A stretch of DNA of 64,000 nucleotides from Streptomyces albicerus (GCF_008905045.1 NZ_VWMY01000042.1:13659-77658), one strand, 5' to 3'; counted from the stretch's first letter, positions 1 through 11,958 are shown. A program made the numbers and translations. The notes: a model not told the origin generated them from the letters alone.

Positions 1-910
1 CGCCCTTGACGCCCGCGTCGGCCTCCGCGACCGCGCGGAGGGCGACCGCGACACCGTCGGGGGTCCAGCCGCGCATCTGCTGACGGACCCGGTCGATCTT
101 CCAGGGCGGCATGCCCAGCTCCCGGGCAAGGTCGGCGGGCCGGCCGCCGCGGGCGGAGGACAGCTTCCCGATGGCCCGTACGCCCTGGGCCAGCGCACTC
201 GTGATCAGGACAGGGGCCACGCCGGTCGAAAGGGACCACCGCAAGGCCTCCAGGGCCTCCGCCGCGCGTCCCTCGACCGCCCGGTCGGCCACCGTGAAGC
301 TGGAAGCCTCGGCCCGGCCCGTGTAGTACCGCCCGACGACGGCGTCGTCGATCGTCCCCTCGACGTCCGCGACAAGCTGTGTCACGGCGGATGCCAACTC
401 CCGCAGGTCACTCCCGATGGAGTCGACGAGGGCCTGGCAGGCCTCCGGCGTGGCGGATCGGCCCAGCGCCCGGAACTCACTGCGCACAAAGGCCAGCCGG
501 TCCGCCGGCTTCGTCATCTTGGGACAGGCGACCTCTCGCGCCCCCGCCTTGCGTGCGGCATCGAGCAGTCCCTTGCCCTTGGCCGCCCCCGCGTGCAGGA
601 GTACGAGGGTGATCTCCTCGGCGGGGGCGCCCAGGTACGCCTTCACGTCCTTGATCGTGTCGGCCGACAGGTCCTGCGCGTTGCGCACGATGACGACCTT
701 GCGCTCGGCGAAGAGCGACGGGCTCGTCAGCTCGGCGAGCGTCCCCGGCTGCAACTGGTCCGACGTGAGGTCCCGTACATCCGTGTCCGCGTCGGAGGCC
801 CGGGCGGCGACCACCACCTCGCGTACGGCGCGGTCGAGCAGCAGGTCCTCCTGCCCCACGGCGATCGTGACAGGAGCGAGCGGGTTGTCGTGTGCAGAGT
901 TCCTGGCCAT
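1..910 (-). CDS. holA: DNA polymerase III delta subunit (5' part; 3' end outside window)
   Basis: Delta opens the beta sliding clamp as part of the clamp-loader complex during chromosome replication. The reading frame is open from an ATG at 910 (first residues MARNSAHDNPLAPV) to the left window edge, giving about 303 residues with no stop, close to the usual full length of 320-330. Recognisable delta-family stretches include VRDLTSDQLQPGTLAELTS near residue 45, a KVVIVRNAQDLS segment and an AAKGKGLLDAA segment, followed by helical bundles of the clamp-loader fold. Delta lacks a functional Walker ATPase site, and none is seen. The gene is followed on its own strand only by sequence outside the window, so nothing can be said about its terminator. 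Confidence 0.9.
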   Translation of the reverse strand, partial: MARNSAHDNPLAPVTIAVGQEDLLLDRAVREVVVAARASDADTDVRDLTSDQLQPGTLAELTSPSLFAERKVVIVRNAQDLSADTIKDVKAYLGAPAEEITLVLLHAGAAKGKGLLDAARKAGAREVACPKMTKPADRLAFVRSEFRALGRSATPEACQALVDSIGSDLRELASAVTQLVADVEGTIDDAVVGRYYTGRAEASSFTVADRAVEGRAAEALEALRWSLSTGVAPVLITSALAQGVRAIGKLSSARGGRPADLARELGMPPWKIDRVRQQMRGWTPDGVAVALRAVAEADAGVKG

Positions 911-970
911 CGCGGTCAAGCATCCCACGCACCACTGACAACGGGCTCCGGGCGATGGCCATGGGGCGGC

Positions 971-1216
971 TTACGGTTCCTCGCGCCAGCCGTCCCACTC
1001 CCCCGCGAACTCGTCCAGCTGCCCTGCATCGAGCCGCCCGTCCGCGTCCCGCAGGACCAGCAGCCACTGCGCGTCCTCGGCATCGTCCTCACCGGCCAGT
1101 GCGTCCCGTACGAGCTGCGGCTCCTCGTCGAGTGCGAACCGCTCCCCGAGTGCCTCGGCCGCCGCCTGAGCGGCGTCGCGGTCAGGCAGAACCAGTACAT
1201 GTCTCACATCGCTCAC
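971..1216 (-). CDS. Small acidic conserved hypothetical protein
   Basis: This 81-residue soluble protein starts at a GTG (MSDVRHVLVLP). It has no signal peptide and no membrane segment. The sequence has an N-terminal beta-strand-like VRHVLVLPD, an alanine-rich helix, then an acidic centre rich in D and E, and ends in GEWDGWREEP. It lies 60 bases upstream of holA on the same strand, so it may share a transcript. I do not recognise a family or catalytic residues. The composition (alternating hydrophobic strand and acidic helix, G/C at third positions) supports a genuine gene rather than a shadow. A similar small gene next to holA would be expected in other streptomycetes if it is real. Confidence 0.6.
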   Translation of the reverse strand: MSDVRHVLVLPDRDAAQAAAEALGERFALDEEPQLVRDALAGEDDAEDAQWLLVLRDADGRLDAGQLDEFAGEWDGWREEP

Positions 1217-1318
1217 ACGGACATTTTCCGGTACGTGGGCGAGGCGCCGGGCCGGGGGGCGGGACGCTGGGCGGGACGCCAGGCCGGGGGGCGAGCGGGC
1301 GGCCGTCGAAACTCCGGG

Positions 1319-2200
1319 TCAGCTCTTGGGCACGATCTGTACGTCCAGGTCGATCCTGATGCTCGGTCCGACCACGGCGATGCCCCGTGCGAGCATCGTC
1401 TGCCAGCTCACCGTGAAGTCGTCGCGGCGCAGTTCGGTGGTGGCCCGGCAGGCTGCCCGCACCTCGCCCTCCATGCCGTTGCCGACGCCGAGATACTCCG
1501 TGTCGAGCGTGACCGTGCGCGTCACCCCGTGCAGCGTCAGCGCGCCGGTGACCGCCCACCGGTTGCCGCCCCGGTGCCCGAACCGGTCGCTGTAGAACTC
1601 CAGCGTCGGGAACCGGTCGACGTCCAGGAAGTCCGCGGACCTCAGATGGTCGTCCCGCATCTTCACGTTGGTGTCGATGGACGCGGCGTCGATCACCACG
1701 TGCATGGCCGACTGCTCCACGCGCTCGGCCATCCGTATCACCCCGGCGAAGGCGTTGAACCGGCCACGCACCCGCGCCAGCCCGATGTGCCGTGCGGTGA
1801 AGGCGATCGAGGAGTGGGTCGGCTCGATCTCCCAGTCTCCCGGGCGGGGTAGCGCGGGCGGTCGAGCGACGTGCAGCGTCACATCACCGAGCGAGGCGAG
1901 TGCGTTCTCGGCCACCGTGGCGTCCGCCCGGTACGGGGCGTACCCCTCCGCCGACACCGCGAGCCGGTACTCCCCCGCCGGCACCGTCACCATGAAGGAC
2001 CCGAACGGATCCAACCCCCCGCCGACCACCTTGCGCCCCAAGGCGTCCGTCACCACGAACTCCGCATGCGGCACCGGTTGGTTGACCGGATCCAGCACCC
2101 GGCAGTTGAGCACTCCGGCACCGTCCGGCATCGGCACCGCGGCACGGTGACCCGTCCGTTGTGCTCGCTTCGTCCGCTTTCCCAGCCAACTGCCGACCAT
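1319..2200 (-). CDS. YceI-family protein with N-terminal carboxypeptidase-regulatory-like domain
   Basis: This 293-residue protein joins two domains. Residues 27-119 look like a transthyretin-type carboxypeptidase-regulatory domain (GAGVLNCRVLDPVNQPVPHA, then GSFMVTVPAGEYRLAVSAEG). Residues about 122-293 are a YceI domain that opens with the typical WEIEPTHSSIAFTARH and continues through VRGRFNAFAGVI and LTLHGVTRTVTLD. YceI domains are lipocalin-like barrels that bind isoprenoid lipids such as polyprenyl quinones. In many bacteria they are secreted, but no signal peptide is visible here, so the protein is probably cytoplasmic or membrane-associated. The frame stays open further upstream to 2518, but coding character starts at ATG 2200 (MVGSWLGKRTKRA). 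Upstream of it is an AT-richer promoter-like stretch (2201-2372). Confidence 0.85.
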   Translation of the reverse strand: MVGSWLGKRTKRAQRTGHRAAVPMPDGAGVLNCRVLDPVNQPVPHAEFVVTDALGRKVVGGGLDPFGSFMVTVPAGEYRLAVSAEGYAPYRADATVAENALASLGDVTLHVARPPALPRPGDWEIEPTHSSIAFTARHIGLARVRGRFNAFAGVIRMAERVEQSAMHVVIDAASIDTNVKMRDDHLRSADFLDVDRFPTLEFYSDRFGHRGGNRWAVTGALTLHGVTRTVTLDTEYLGVGNGMEGEVRAACRATTELRRDDFTVSWQTMLARGIAVVGPSIRIDLDVQIVPKS

Positions 2201-2372
2201 CTGCGACCCACCCTCGTGCCATACGAATGACGTGAAATCACCTGTTGCCGAGGAGGTATTCGACCACTGATGCGACTTTCGAGGCAACACGCGACCACAT
2301 CGCAGGAATCCAGCACATGTGCTGGGACTACGCACGAGTAGCCCGAATTGGCAGCTCCGTTTATGTTTTCCC

Positions 2373-3200
2373 TCAGACGCCCCCTTTCCGGACAACCGGG
2401 ACGCGCTCCAGCACGATCCCGAACCGCTCCCGATACGCCTCCAACACCTCCTCGTCCGTGGCCAGATCCGACCCCTGTTTCCTGCCCTCGCGGTCCGTGA
2501 CCGTGAGCGAGCGACCACTGAGCGTGATCCGACCGCCGTCCTCGGTCACCCGCGAGCAGACCAGTGACTGCGTGAAGTGCGACTCCGGCGAGGTGCTGTG
2601 CCACCAGGCCCCGGCCTCGAAGTCCCCGAGCACCCGTGGCCGTGTCTCCAGCCGGTACTGCGACCTGCCGTCCCGCACCACGTCGAGATCCCCGAACTCC
2701 CCTGCGCTTCCCCGTACCCCCGCCGGATCCGCTCCCGCCACGATCACCCGGAACGTGCCGCTCGGATCCGCCTGCTCGCCCCGCTCCTCGAAGGCCAGCG
2801 GGTAGTGGCTGTTGGCCCCGAATCCGACGTCGACCAGCCAGTCACCGCCGTCCACTGTCCGTACCCGCAGCGCGAGATGGTCGTACGGAATCCCCAGTCG
2901 CTCCTCCTCTCCGTACACGCGCCCCGCGAGCAGCGTCACATCGAAGCCCAGTGCCCCGAGCAATGCCCCGAACGCCCCGTTCAGTTCGTAGCAGAAGCCG
3001 CCTCGCCGGGCGCCCACCACCTTGTCCAGGAGCCGTTCCTCCTCCAGGACGATCTCCTCGCCGAGGTGGATCGACAGGTTCTCGAACGGCACCGTCTGCA
3101 GGTGTCTCAGCTGGAGTTCGCGGAGTACGTCGGCGGTGGGCCAGGCGGGGTGGGCGGCGCCGATCCGGCGGAGGTAGGCATCGGCCTGTGCGGGTTTCAT
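2373..3200 (-). CDS. nat: Arylamine N-acetyltransferase
   Basis: NAT enzymes transfer an acetyl group from acetyl-CoA to arylamines and hydrazines through a cysteine thioester; relatives also close amide rings in ansamycin biosynthesis. The protein has 275 residues, the normal family length. The catalytic triad is complete: Cys70 in the ARRGGFCYELNG motif, His108 in IPYDHLALRV and Asp124 in WLVDVGFG. The family N-terminus (AYLRRIG, LRHLQTVPFENLSIHLG) is also present. The start at 3200 lies four bases after the comEC stop, so the gene is almost certainly translated from the comEA-comEC transcript. Nothing in the context shows the substrate; a detoxification role is the simplest assumption. Confidence 0.93.
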   Translation of the reverse strand: MKPAQADAYLRRIGAAHPAWPTADVLRELQLRHLQTVPFENLSIHLGEEIVLEEERLLDKVVGARRGGFCYELNGAFGALLGALGFDVTLLAGRVYGEEERLGIPYDHLALRVRTVDGGDWLVDVGFGANSHYPLAFEERGEQADPSGTFRVIVAGADPAGVRGSAGEFGDLDVVRDGRSQYRLETRPRVLGDFEAGAWWHSTSPESHFTQSLVCSRVTEDGGRITLSGRSLTVTDREGRKQGSDLATDEEVLEAYRERFGIVLERVPVVRKGGV

Positions 3201-3204
3201 GCCC

Positions 3205-5928
3205 TCAGTCTCGCGCCACCAGCAGGTGATCACCTCCACCGGCCACGGCGACCGCCCCGTCCTCGTCCGTACGCAGCACCTCCGCGCCCCCGGTCCGCAG
3301 CGCCGCCACCGTGCTCGGCGCCGGATGCCCATACGGGTTTTCGGCCCCGCAGGAGATCAGCGCGAGGCGCGGCGCCACCCGGCGTATGAGGTCCGGGTCC
3401 TGGTAGGCCGAGCCGTGATGGGCGACCTTGAGCACGTCCACGGCCCCCAGGCCGGCCCCGGCCGGTGATCTCAACAGCGCCTGCTGGGCCGGTGGTTCGA
3501 GGTCTCCGAGCATCAGCAGCGTCAGCCCGGCCGACCGTACGAGCAGGGTGACGCTCGCGTCGTTCGGACCCTCCGGTCCCGGGGCCGGGCGCGGTGGCGG
3601 CCACAGCACCTGCCAGTCCAGCGCGCCCGTACGACGGCGCTCCCCCGCCACCGCCCGCGTCACCGGGATACGCCGGGCCGCCGCCTGCCGATGGACGAAC
3701 TCCGCCTGATCCAGCGGCTCTTCGAAACCCGTCGTCTCGATCGCGCCCACCGAACGCCCGCGCAGCACGCCCGGCAGCCCCGCCGCATGATCCGCGTGGA
3801 AGTGGGTCAGGACGACGAGCGGGATGCGTGTGATGCCGAGCGCGCGCAGACACCGGTCGACCAGCATCGGGTCCGGTCCCGCGTCGACCACCACACCGGT
3901 ACCGTCGCCCGCCGCGAGCACCGTCGCGTCGCCCTGCCCCACGTCGCACATCGCGAACCGCCAGCCGGGCGGCGGCCACCCCGTGATCACCCGCGTGAGC
4001 GGAGGCGGCTGCACCATCACGAACAGAAGCAGCACCCCGCAGGCACCGCTCAGCCAGGGATGCCTCAGAAGCCTCCGGCCGACGAGCACGACAACGGCGA
4101 TCGCGCAGGCGAGCAGCAGCGCACCCGCCCAGCTGCCCGGCCAGTCGACTCCTCCGCCCGGCAGCGCCGCCCCCGCACGGGCGATGTCGGCGATCCATCC
4201 GGCGGGCCAACTCGCCCACCACGCCAGCGCCTTGGCGACCGGCATCGCCCAGGGAGCCGTGGCCAGCGTCGCGAAACCCAGCACCGTGGCCGGCGCGACC
4301 GCGAACTCCACCAGCAGATTGCACGGCACCGCCACCAGGCTCACCCGGGCCGAGAGGACGGCGACGACAGGCGCGCACACCGCCTGCGCCGCCCCCGCGG
4401 CCGCCAACGCCTCCGCCAGCCTGGGTGGCACCCCGCGCCGACGGAGCGCGGCACTCCACCTCGGGGCCAGCGTGAGCAGGGCGCCGGTGGCGAGCACGGA
4501 GAGCAGGAAGCCGTAGCTCCGGGCCAGCCAGGGGTCGTACAGCACCAGCACCAGGACCGCCGTGGCCAGCGCCGGGATCAGTGATCTGCGGCGGCCCGTG
4601 GCGATGGCCAGCAGCGCGATCGATCCGCAGGCCGCGGCTCGCAGCACGCTCGGATCCGGGCGGCACACGATCACGAACCCGAGCGTGAGCACACCGCCGC
4701 ACAGGGCGGTCGCCCGCAACGGGATGCCCAGCCGGGGTGCCAGTCCGCGGCGCTCGGCCTGCTGGGCGCGGCCGGGTGGTCCGATGAGCAGGGCGAGCAC
4801 GATGGTGAAGTTGGCCCCGCTGACAGCCAGGATGTGTGTGAGATCCGTCGCCTTGAACGCCTCGTCCAGCTCCGGCGTGACCCGTGAGGTGTCCCCCACC
4901 ACCAGCCCCGGCAGCAGCGCCCGCGCGTCCGGCTCCAGCCCGTCGGTCGCCGCCCGCAGCCCAGCCCGCAGCTCTCCGGCGAACCTCTGCGTGCCCGACG
5001 GCTGCCCGACCACCCTCGGCGGTCCGCTGCCGCGTACGCGCACCACGGCCGCGATCCGGTCGCCGTCGCCGAGCGCGGGCACGATCCGCGCCGACACACG
5101 CACCCTCGTGGAGGGCAGGAGGGAGAGCCAGGGCGAGCCCTGCCGGTCACGAGCCGTCCGCGGGCTCGCGTCCACGATCAGCAGCACCGGGGTCCGCGTC
5201 TGTGCGACCGTCCCGTCCGGCTTCTCGATACGCCGGACCTCGGCGTTGAGCAGGATGGCGGTCGGAGCCGCGTGGTCCCCCTTGATCCTGGGGCGGGTGA
5301 GCCGTGGGTCCGAGGTGACCTCCGCCTCGGCTGTCACCTCGGCGTACTGCCGCGCCAACTCCGGTACGGGACCACGACGCAGGTCCGCGCCATGCAGCCC
5401 GCCGGAGGCAGCCGCTGCCGCGACGCAGAGCAGCACGGCGGCGACGGAGGCCTTCGGCCACGAACGCCATCGGCCCCGCCACGGGTCGTCCCGGCACGGG
5501 TCGCCCCGCCGCGGCTGCCGATGCCGCTCCGGCTCGGGTCGATGAGTCGCTTGCGGCTCAGGCCCAGGCCCAGGCCCAGGCCGATGATGTGGCTCCGGCT
5601 CCGGCTGCCGCTCGCCGCCCACCCGGCGGCGTCCTGTGACCAGCAGCCAACCCGCCACGACCACACAGACGATCACCACTCCGGCGACCCACTCCTGTGG
5701 TGCGTCCAACGCCACCGCCGCGGTCGCCCATGCCGCCAGCGCCGGCGGCACCAACCGCAGATCCGTCGGCCCCTCTTGGCGAGGATGCGCGGCGCCGAGC
5801 GGATTGCCGGCGGTGGCATGTACGACTGGGCGGCGGTCGGGCGGGGCGGCAGGGGCGGGTGGTCCGAGGGCCGAGGAAGCGCGCGGCCCGCCCGGCCCTG
5901 CCACGCCACGAATCCCCGGGCCCGTCAT
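3205..5928 (-). CDS. comEC: ComEC/Rec2-type DNA-uptake channel with metallo-beta-lactamase domain
   Basis: ComEC forms the inner-membrane channel for single-stranded DNA in natural transformation. This 907-residue protein has N-terminal membrane segments, then a DUF4131-like OB region. A polytopic competence domain follows, including the hallmark LTHILAVSGANF. A C-terminal metallo-beta-lactamase domain begins at MCDVGQGDAT with the metal motif HFHADH at 709-714 and a later AHHGS. Residues about 100-150 form a low-complexity Pro/Glu/His/Arg linker that is encoded by short CAGGCC-type DNA repeats near 5565-5590. The start overlaps the comEA stop by four bases (ATGA), showing translational coupling, and nat follows four bases downstream. 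Natural competence is not generally established in Streptomyces, so the pair may serve DNA turnover or an unrecognised uptake route. Confidence 0.92.
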   Translation of the reverse strand: MTGPGIRGVAGPGGPRASSALGPPAPAAPPDRRPVVHATAGNPLGAAHPRQEGPTDLRLVPPALAAWATAAVALDAPQEWVAGVVIVCVVVAGWLLVTGRRRVGGERQPEPEPHHRPGPGPGPEPQATHRPEPERHRQPRRGDPCRDDPWRGRWRSWPKASVAAVLLCVAAAAASGGLHGADLRRGPVPELARQYAEVTAEAEVTSDPRLTRPRIKGDHAAPTAILLNAEVRRIEKPDGTVAQTRTPVLLIVDASPRTARDRQGSPWLSLLPSTRVRVSARIVPALGDGDRIAAVVRVRGSGPPRVVGQPSGTQRFAGELRAGLRAATDGLEPDARALLPGLVVGDTSRVTPELDEAFKATDLTHILAVSGANFTIVLALLIGPPGRAQQAERRGLAPRLGIPLRATALCGGVLTLGFVIVCRPDPSVLRAAACGSIALLAIATGRRRSLIPALATAVLVLVLYDPWLARSYGFLLSVLATGALLTLAPRWSAALRRRGVPPRLAEALAAAGAAQAVCAPVVAVLSARVSLVAVPCNLLVEFAVAPATVLGFATLATAPWAMPVAKALAWWASWPAGWIADIARAGAALPGGGVDWPGSWAGALLLACAIAVVVLVGRRLLRHPWLSGACGVLLLFVMVQPPPLTRVITGWPPPGWRFAMCDVGQGDATVLAAGDGTGVVVDAGPDPMLVDRCLRALGITRIPLVVLTHFHADHAAGLPGVLRGRSVGAIETTGFEEPLDQAEFVHRQAAARRIPVTRAVAGERRRTGALDWQVLWPPPRPAPGPEGPNDASVTLLVRSAGLTLLMLGDLEPPAQQALLRSPAGAGLGAVDVLKVAHHGSAYQDPDLIRRVAPRLALISCGAENPYGHPAPSTVAALRTGGAEVLRTDEDGAVAVAGGGDHLLVARD

Positions 5929-6968
5929 GGCCGTACGAGATTCTGCAGATCGGCGAAGCGGCGGTCACCGATGCCGTTCACCTCGCGGAGTTCGTCGACC
6001 GAGCGGAAGCCGCCGTGCTGGGTGCGGTAGTCGATGATGTGCTGGGCGAGCACGGGGCCGACGCCGGGCAACGTGTCCAGCTGCTCCAGGGTGGCTGTGT
6101 TGAGGCCGACCGGAGTGGTCGCACCAGCTGCGGCTCCGCCGGAGCCCACGGCGCCCGGGCCGCCTCCTGCCACGCCGGGCCCGGCCACGGCCGGCGGTGC
6201 TCCGACCACCACCTGCTCACCGTCCACGAGGAGCCGGGCGCGGTTGAGGCCCTCGGTGTCCGTGCCGGGGCGCACGCCGCCGGCCGCCCGGAGCGCGTCG
6301 GCGACCCGGGAACCGGCCGGCAGCCGATGGATACCGGGCTCGCGCACCTTGCCGCTGACGTCCACCACGATCGCGGCACCGGCCGCGCCCACGGGGTCCC
6401 GTGCGGCCGCCGAGGATCCGGGCGCCGCCTCCTGCGTACCCCCGTGCTCCTCCCCGTACGGAACCGCGGCCCGCACCACTTCCGGCGCTCGCACCGGCTC
6501 GGTCCGCCCCGACCAGAAGTGCTGCGCGGCGAAGGCCGCCGCGACGAGGAGCACCGCAGAGAGCGCGACCACACTCCTCCGCTCCAGTCCGCACCTGGTC
6601 TGCAGCCACAGGGGCATCCGCTCTCGGACGGCAAGCCCGGCCCGCTCGCGCCATGCTGTTCCGGCCTGGGCCCTGTCTCCACCTCCGGCCGCGTCGGTTT
6701 CCGCGCTCGTGACCACACCGGTGCCGACATCACTCCACTCCGGTTCGTGCGGCACCACCGGTGGCCCATGCCTCAACTCTCCGCGCACTCTCGTCCGTTC
6801 GGCGAAGAGTGTCTCCGCGCGAAGGCGCAGCGCCTCCGCCGAGGCCTCGCGGCGCCGGGACCTGGTGCGATAGGGGTGACGACGGTGTCGCGTACGACCG
6901 TCGGAGGCCGGGCCGCGGCCCGGCCCACTGGTAGCTGTCGCTGTCCGTGAAGCTGATCGAAGTGCCAT
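5925..6968 (-). CDS. comEA: ComEA-like membrane-anchored DNA-binding protein
   Basis: ComEA binds double-stranded DNA outside the membrane and hands it to ComEC. The protein of 347 residues has a long, arginine-rich cytoplasmic N-terminus and one membrane helix (VVALSAVLLVAAAFAAQHFW, about residues 132-151). A SLBB-type beta domain follows (IVVDVSGKVREPGIHRLPAG). The last 60 residues carry a double helix-hairpin-helix DNA-binding module: LNTATLEQLDTLPGVGPVLA and DELREVNGIGDRRFADLQ. The long N-terminal extension is unusual compared with Bacillus ComEA. I start at ATG 6968 (MALRSASRT); an in-frame ATG at 6989 (MVPDSRR) is the alternative, and neither has a strong ribosome binding site. The stop overlaps the comEC start. 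Confidence 0.9.
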   Translation of the reverse strand: MALRSASRTATATSGPGRGPASDGRTRHRRHPYRTRSRRREASAEALRLRAETLFAERTRVRGELRHGPPVVPHEPEWSDVGTGVVTSAETDAAGGGDRAQAGTAWRERAGLAVRERMPLWLQTRCGLERRSVVALSAVLLVAAAFAAQHFWSGRTEPVRAPEVVRAAVPYGEEHGGTQEAAPGSSAAARDPVGAAGAAIVVDVSGKVREPGIHRLPAGSRVADALRAAGGVRPGTDTEGLNRARLLVDGEQVVVGAPPAVAGPGVAGGGPGAVGSGGAAAGATTPVGLNTATLEQLDTLPGVGPVLAQHIIDYRTQHGGFRSVDELREVNGIGDRRFADLQNLVRP

Positions 6969-7076
6969 GCGACGAGAATCGGGCACCATCGCCCGACCGC
7001 GATGATCTTGCTCAATTCCCGGGGATTACTGCCCAGTTGTGGATAACTCCATCACCCGTAAGGGCAGGTCAAACCC

Positions 7077-7922
7077 TCACCGAGGGGAAACGACCGCCCC
7101 CAGCAACCCGGGCCCGGTATGCGCCCCGATCACCGCCCCGACCTCACTCACATGCAGATCGGCCAGCCCCGGTACCCGAACCCGCAGCCGCTCCGCGAGC
7201 GCCGCCGCCCGCTCGGGCGCGGCCAGATGATGGACCGCGATGTCGACCTGCGCGCTCCCCGCCCGGTCGGCCACGATCTCCTCCAGGCGGGCGATCGCCT
7301 TGGAAGCGGTCCGCACCTTCTCCAGGAGCTCGATGCGCCCGCCGTCCAGCTGCAGCAGCGGTTTCACGGCCAGTGCGGACCCGAACAGCGCCTGCGCCGC
7401 CCCGATCCGGCCGCCCCGGCGCAGATAGTCGAGTGTGTCGACGTAGAAGTACGCGTACGTACCCGCGGCCCGTTTCTCCGCCGCGGTGACCGCCTCGTCG
7501 ACCGTGCCGCCCGCCTCCGCGGACTCGGCCGCGGCCAGCGCGCAGAAGCCGAGAGCCATGGCGACCATCCCGGTGTCCACCACCCGGACGGGCACGGTAG
7601 CCTCGCGCGCGGCGAGGACGGCGGCGTCGTAGGTGCCCGAGAACTCGGCGGACAGATGCAGCGAGACGATGCCGGTTGCGCCCGACTCGGCGACCTTGCG
7701 GTAGGTCTCGGCGAAGACCTCGGGGCTGGGCCGGGAGGTCGTGACGGACCGTCGCTTCTGCAGCGCCTGGGCCAGTGAACGGGCCGAGATCTCGGTGCCC
7801 TCTTCGAGCGCCTGGTCGCCGAGGACCACGGTCAGGGGTACCGCGGTGATGCCGTGGCGCTCCATCGTCCGTGGCGGCAGGTAGGCCGTTGAATCGGTGA
7901 CGATCGCGACATGGCGGGACAT
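7077..7922 (-). CDS. DegV-family fatty-acid-binding protein
   Basis: The protein has 281 residues, the usual DegV length, and begins with the family signature VAIVTDSTAYLPP. It also has the conserved TSRPSPEVF and SLHLSAEFSGTYDAA segments. DegV/FakB proteins hold a single fatty acid in a deep pocket and, in Firmicutes, present it to the FakA kinase for phospholipid synthesis. No fakA-like gene is visible nearby, so the partner here is unknown. The gene starts at ATG 7922, 72 bases downstream of the stop of the coiled-coil membrane protein, and may be co-transcribed with it. It is separated from comEA by about 100 bases, so the two need not share a promoter. Confidence 0.92.
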   Translation of the reverse strand: MSRHVAIVTDSTAYLPPRTMERHGITAVPLTVVLGDQALEEGTEISARSLAQALQKRRSVTTSRPSPEVFAETYRKVAESGATGIVSLHLSAEFSGTYDAAVLAAREATVPVRVVDTGMVAMALGFCALAAAESAEAGGTVDEAVTAAEKRAAGTYAYFYVDTLDYLRRGGRIGAAQALFGSALAVKPLLQLDGGRIELLEKVRTASKAIARLEEIVADRAGSAQVDIAVHHLAAPERAAALAERLRVRVPGLADLHVSEVGAVIGAHTGPGLLGAVVSPR

Positions 7923-7994
7923 GAGCTGGAGGTTACCTGTCAGGGGCCGTGGGCGGCAGCCCGGCCCCTCCCACCTGCGGCCGGACAGGCGGAA

Positions 7995-8777
7995 TCAAGT
8001 CGTGCTCTCGGGGCGGCGCTTCTTCTCCCAAGGGTAAGCGGGCCGCTGCACCGGCGGGTCGATCGCGGCCCGGGTCGGCTCCTCGGCCGTACGCGACTCG
8101 GGGCTCTCCGGCCAGGTCTGCTGATCGGCGGGGGCGGTCGGTGCCTCCGGCCACGGCGGCGGGGTCTGCGCGGAAGACGGCTCCGGCGCCCACGTGGGGG
8201 CCGGCTCCGGTGTCGGCGTGGCAGACGGCTCCGTCGTCGTCCAGTGCCGCAGAGCGCCCGCCTCCATGTCGATCTGCGTGCTCAGCGAATCCAGGTCGTC
8301 GTTCACGAAACGCTGGGCGCGGTCGCGGGCCGCCCAGCGGAGTGCGTCCGCCGACTTCGTTATCTGCTCCGTGCGCTCCCGCAGTGACGGCAATCGCTCG
8401 GTGAGGCGGGCCCTGTCCGGCTCGCGCTCCAGTCGCTTCAGCTCGCCGTCCAGCTCGTGGCCGTGCGTGCTGAGCCGCTCGAAGAGCGCCAGGGACTCCT
8501 TCAGCGACTCATCCTCGGTCACGCCCGCGTGCAGCGCGTCCTGGGTGGCGCGCATCGATGTGCGCAAGGAGAGCCGCAGTTGGGCGATCTCGCCCTGCGG
8601 TCCCGGCTGGGCGAGGGTCTTCGCCCTGAGCGTGGAGTCCTCCACCGTCCGGCGGGCCTGCGCGACGGTGCGGTCCACGCCTCGCTTGGCCGCGCCGACC
8701 ACCTTCACCGTCGCGTACGCGCCCAGCACCAAAAACAGCACGAAGATCAGCGCCACGACTGCGACAACGGCTTCCAT
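7995..8777 (-). CDS. Membrane-anchored coiled-coil hypothetical protein
   Basis: The 260-residue product has one N-terminal membrane helix (residues 2-23, VVAVVALIFVLFLVLGAYATV). A charged, heptad-like helical region follows (about 24-165, rich in A, R, E and L, for example RTVEDSTLRAKTLA and GELKRLEREPDRARL). The last third is a proline/threonine-rich, disordered tail with TPEPAPTWAPEPSSA and repeated PESPE-like elements. I do not recognise a named family. The layout (anchor, coiled coil, flexible tail) resembles proteins that organise membrane-associated complexes. The tail direction depends on topology, which the sequence does not settle. The start ATG 8777 follows directly from the hydrophobic segment. 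Confidence 0.75.
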   Translation of the reverse strand: MEAVVAVVALIFVLFLVLGAYATVKVVGAAKRGVDRTVAQARRTVEDSTLRAKTLAQPGPQGEIAQLRLSLRTSMRATQDALHAGVTEDESLKESLALFERLSTHGHELDGELKRLEREPDRARLTERLPSLRERTEQITKSADALRWAARDRAQRFVNDDLDSLSTQIDMEAGALRHWTTTEPSATPTPEPAPTWAPEPSSAQTPPPWPEAPTAPADQQTWPESPESRTAEEPTRAAIDPPVQRPAYPWEKKRRPESTT

Positions 8778-8837
8778 GACGGTCCTCTCGGGTCCTGCAT
8801 CCAGTGCCTACGGGCTCTTCCACCGTAAACGGAGAAG

Positions 8838-8872
8838 GCAGGCCGGGGGTTCCAGCGGAACCCCCAACCTGC
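8838..8872 (-). terminator. Rho-independent-type hairpin after leuS
   Basis: A 9-bp perfect stem (GGGGGTTCC with GGAACCCCC, 8845-8853 and 8857-8865) with a three-base loop lies 80 bases downstream of the leuS stop. The stem can be lengthened by flanking partial pairing of GCAGG and CCTGC. On the minus strand it is followed by a pyrimidine-rich stretch rather than a strong U tract, as is common in Streptomyces. Confidence 0.7.
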
Positions 8873-8952
8873 CCGTAGGGGACTACCCCGAGCCGCCCAG
8901 GCACACCGGCCCACGCGGGCCGGCTCATCACACCGGCCGCCCCGGAGAGGGC

Positions 8953-11841
<2,889 letters not shown>

Positions 11842-11888
11842 GATCCTCAAAGCTCCATCGATCGTCTCTGCCAGCGGCTTAGGAAATG

Positions 11889-11912
11889 AAAAAGCCCCTC
11901 GCACAGGAGGGG
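11889..11912 (-). terminator. Attenuator terminator of the leuS leader
   Basis: On the minus strand, CCCCTC and GAGGGG (11907-11912 and 11895-11900) form a 6-bp GC-rich stem with a six-base loop, followed directly by CTTTTTCATTT. This is a canonical intrinsic terminator placed 47 bases before the leuS start codon, between the leader peptide and the gene. A 7-bp pairing between 11962-11968 and 11915-11921, and a hairpin at 11929-11950, provide the upstream structures that a classical attenuator needs. Attenuators upstream of leuS have been predicted for Streptomyces in published comparative work. Confidence 0.8.
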
Positions 11913-11958
11913 ACGCCGCGCCGATTCCGGCCACGGATTCATCGGTGGCCGGGGCTGA

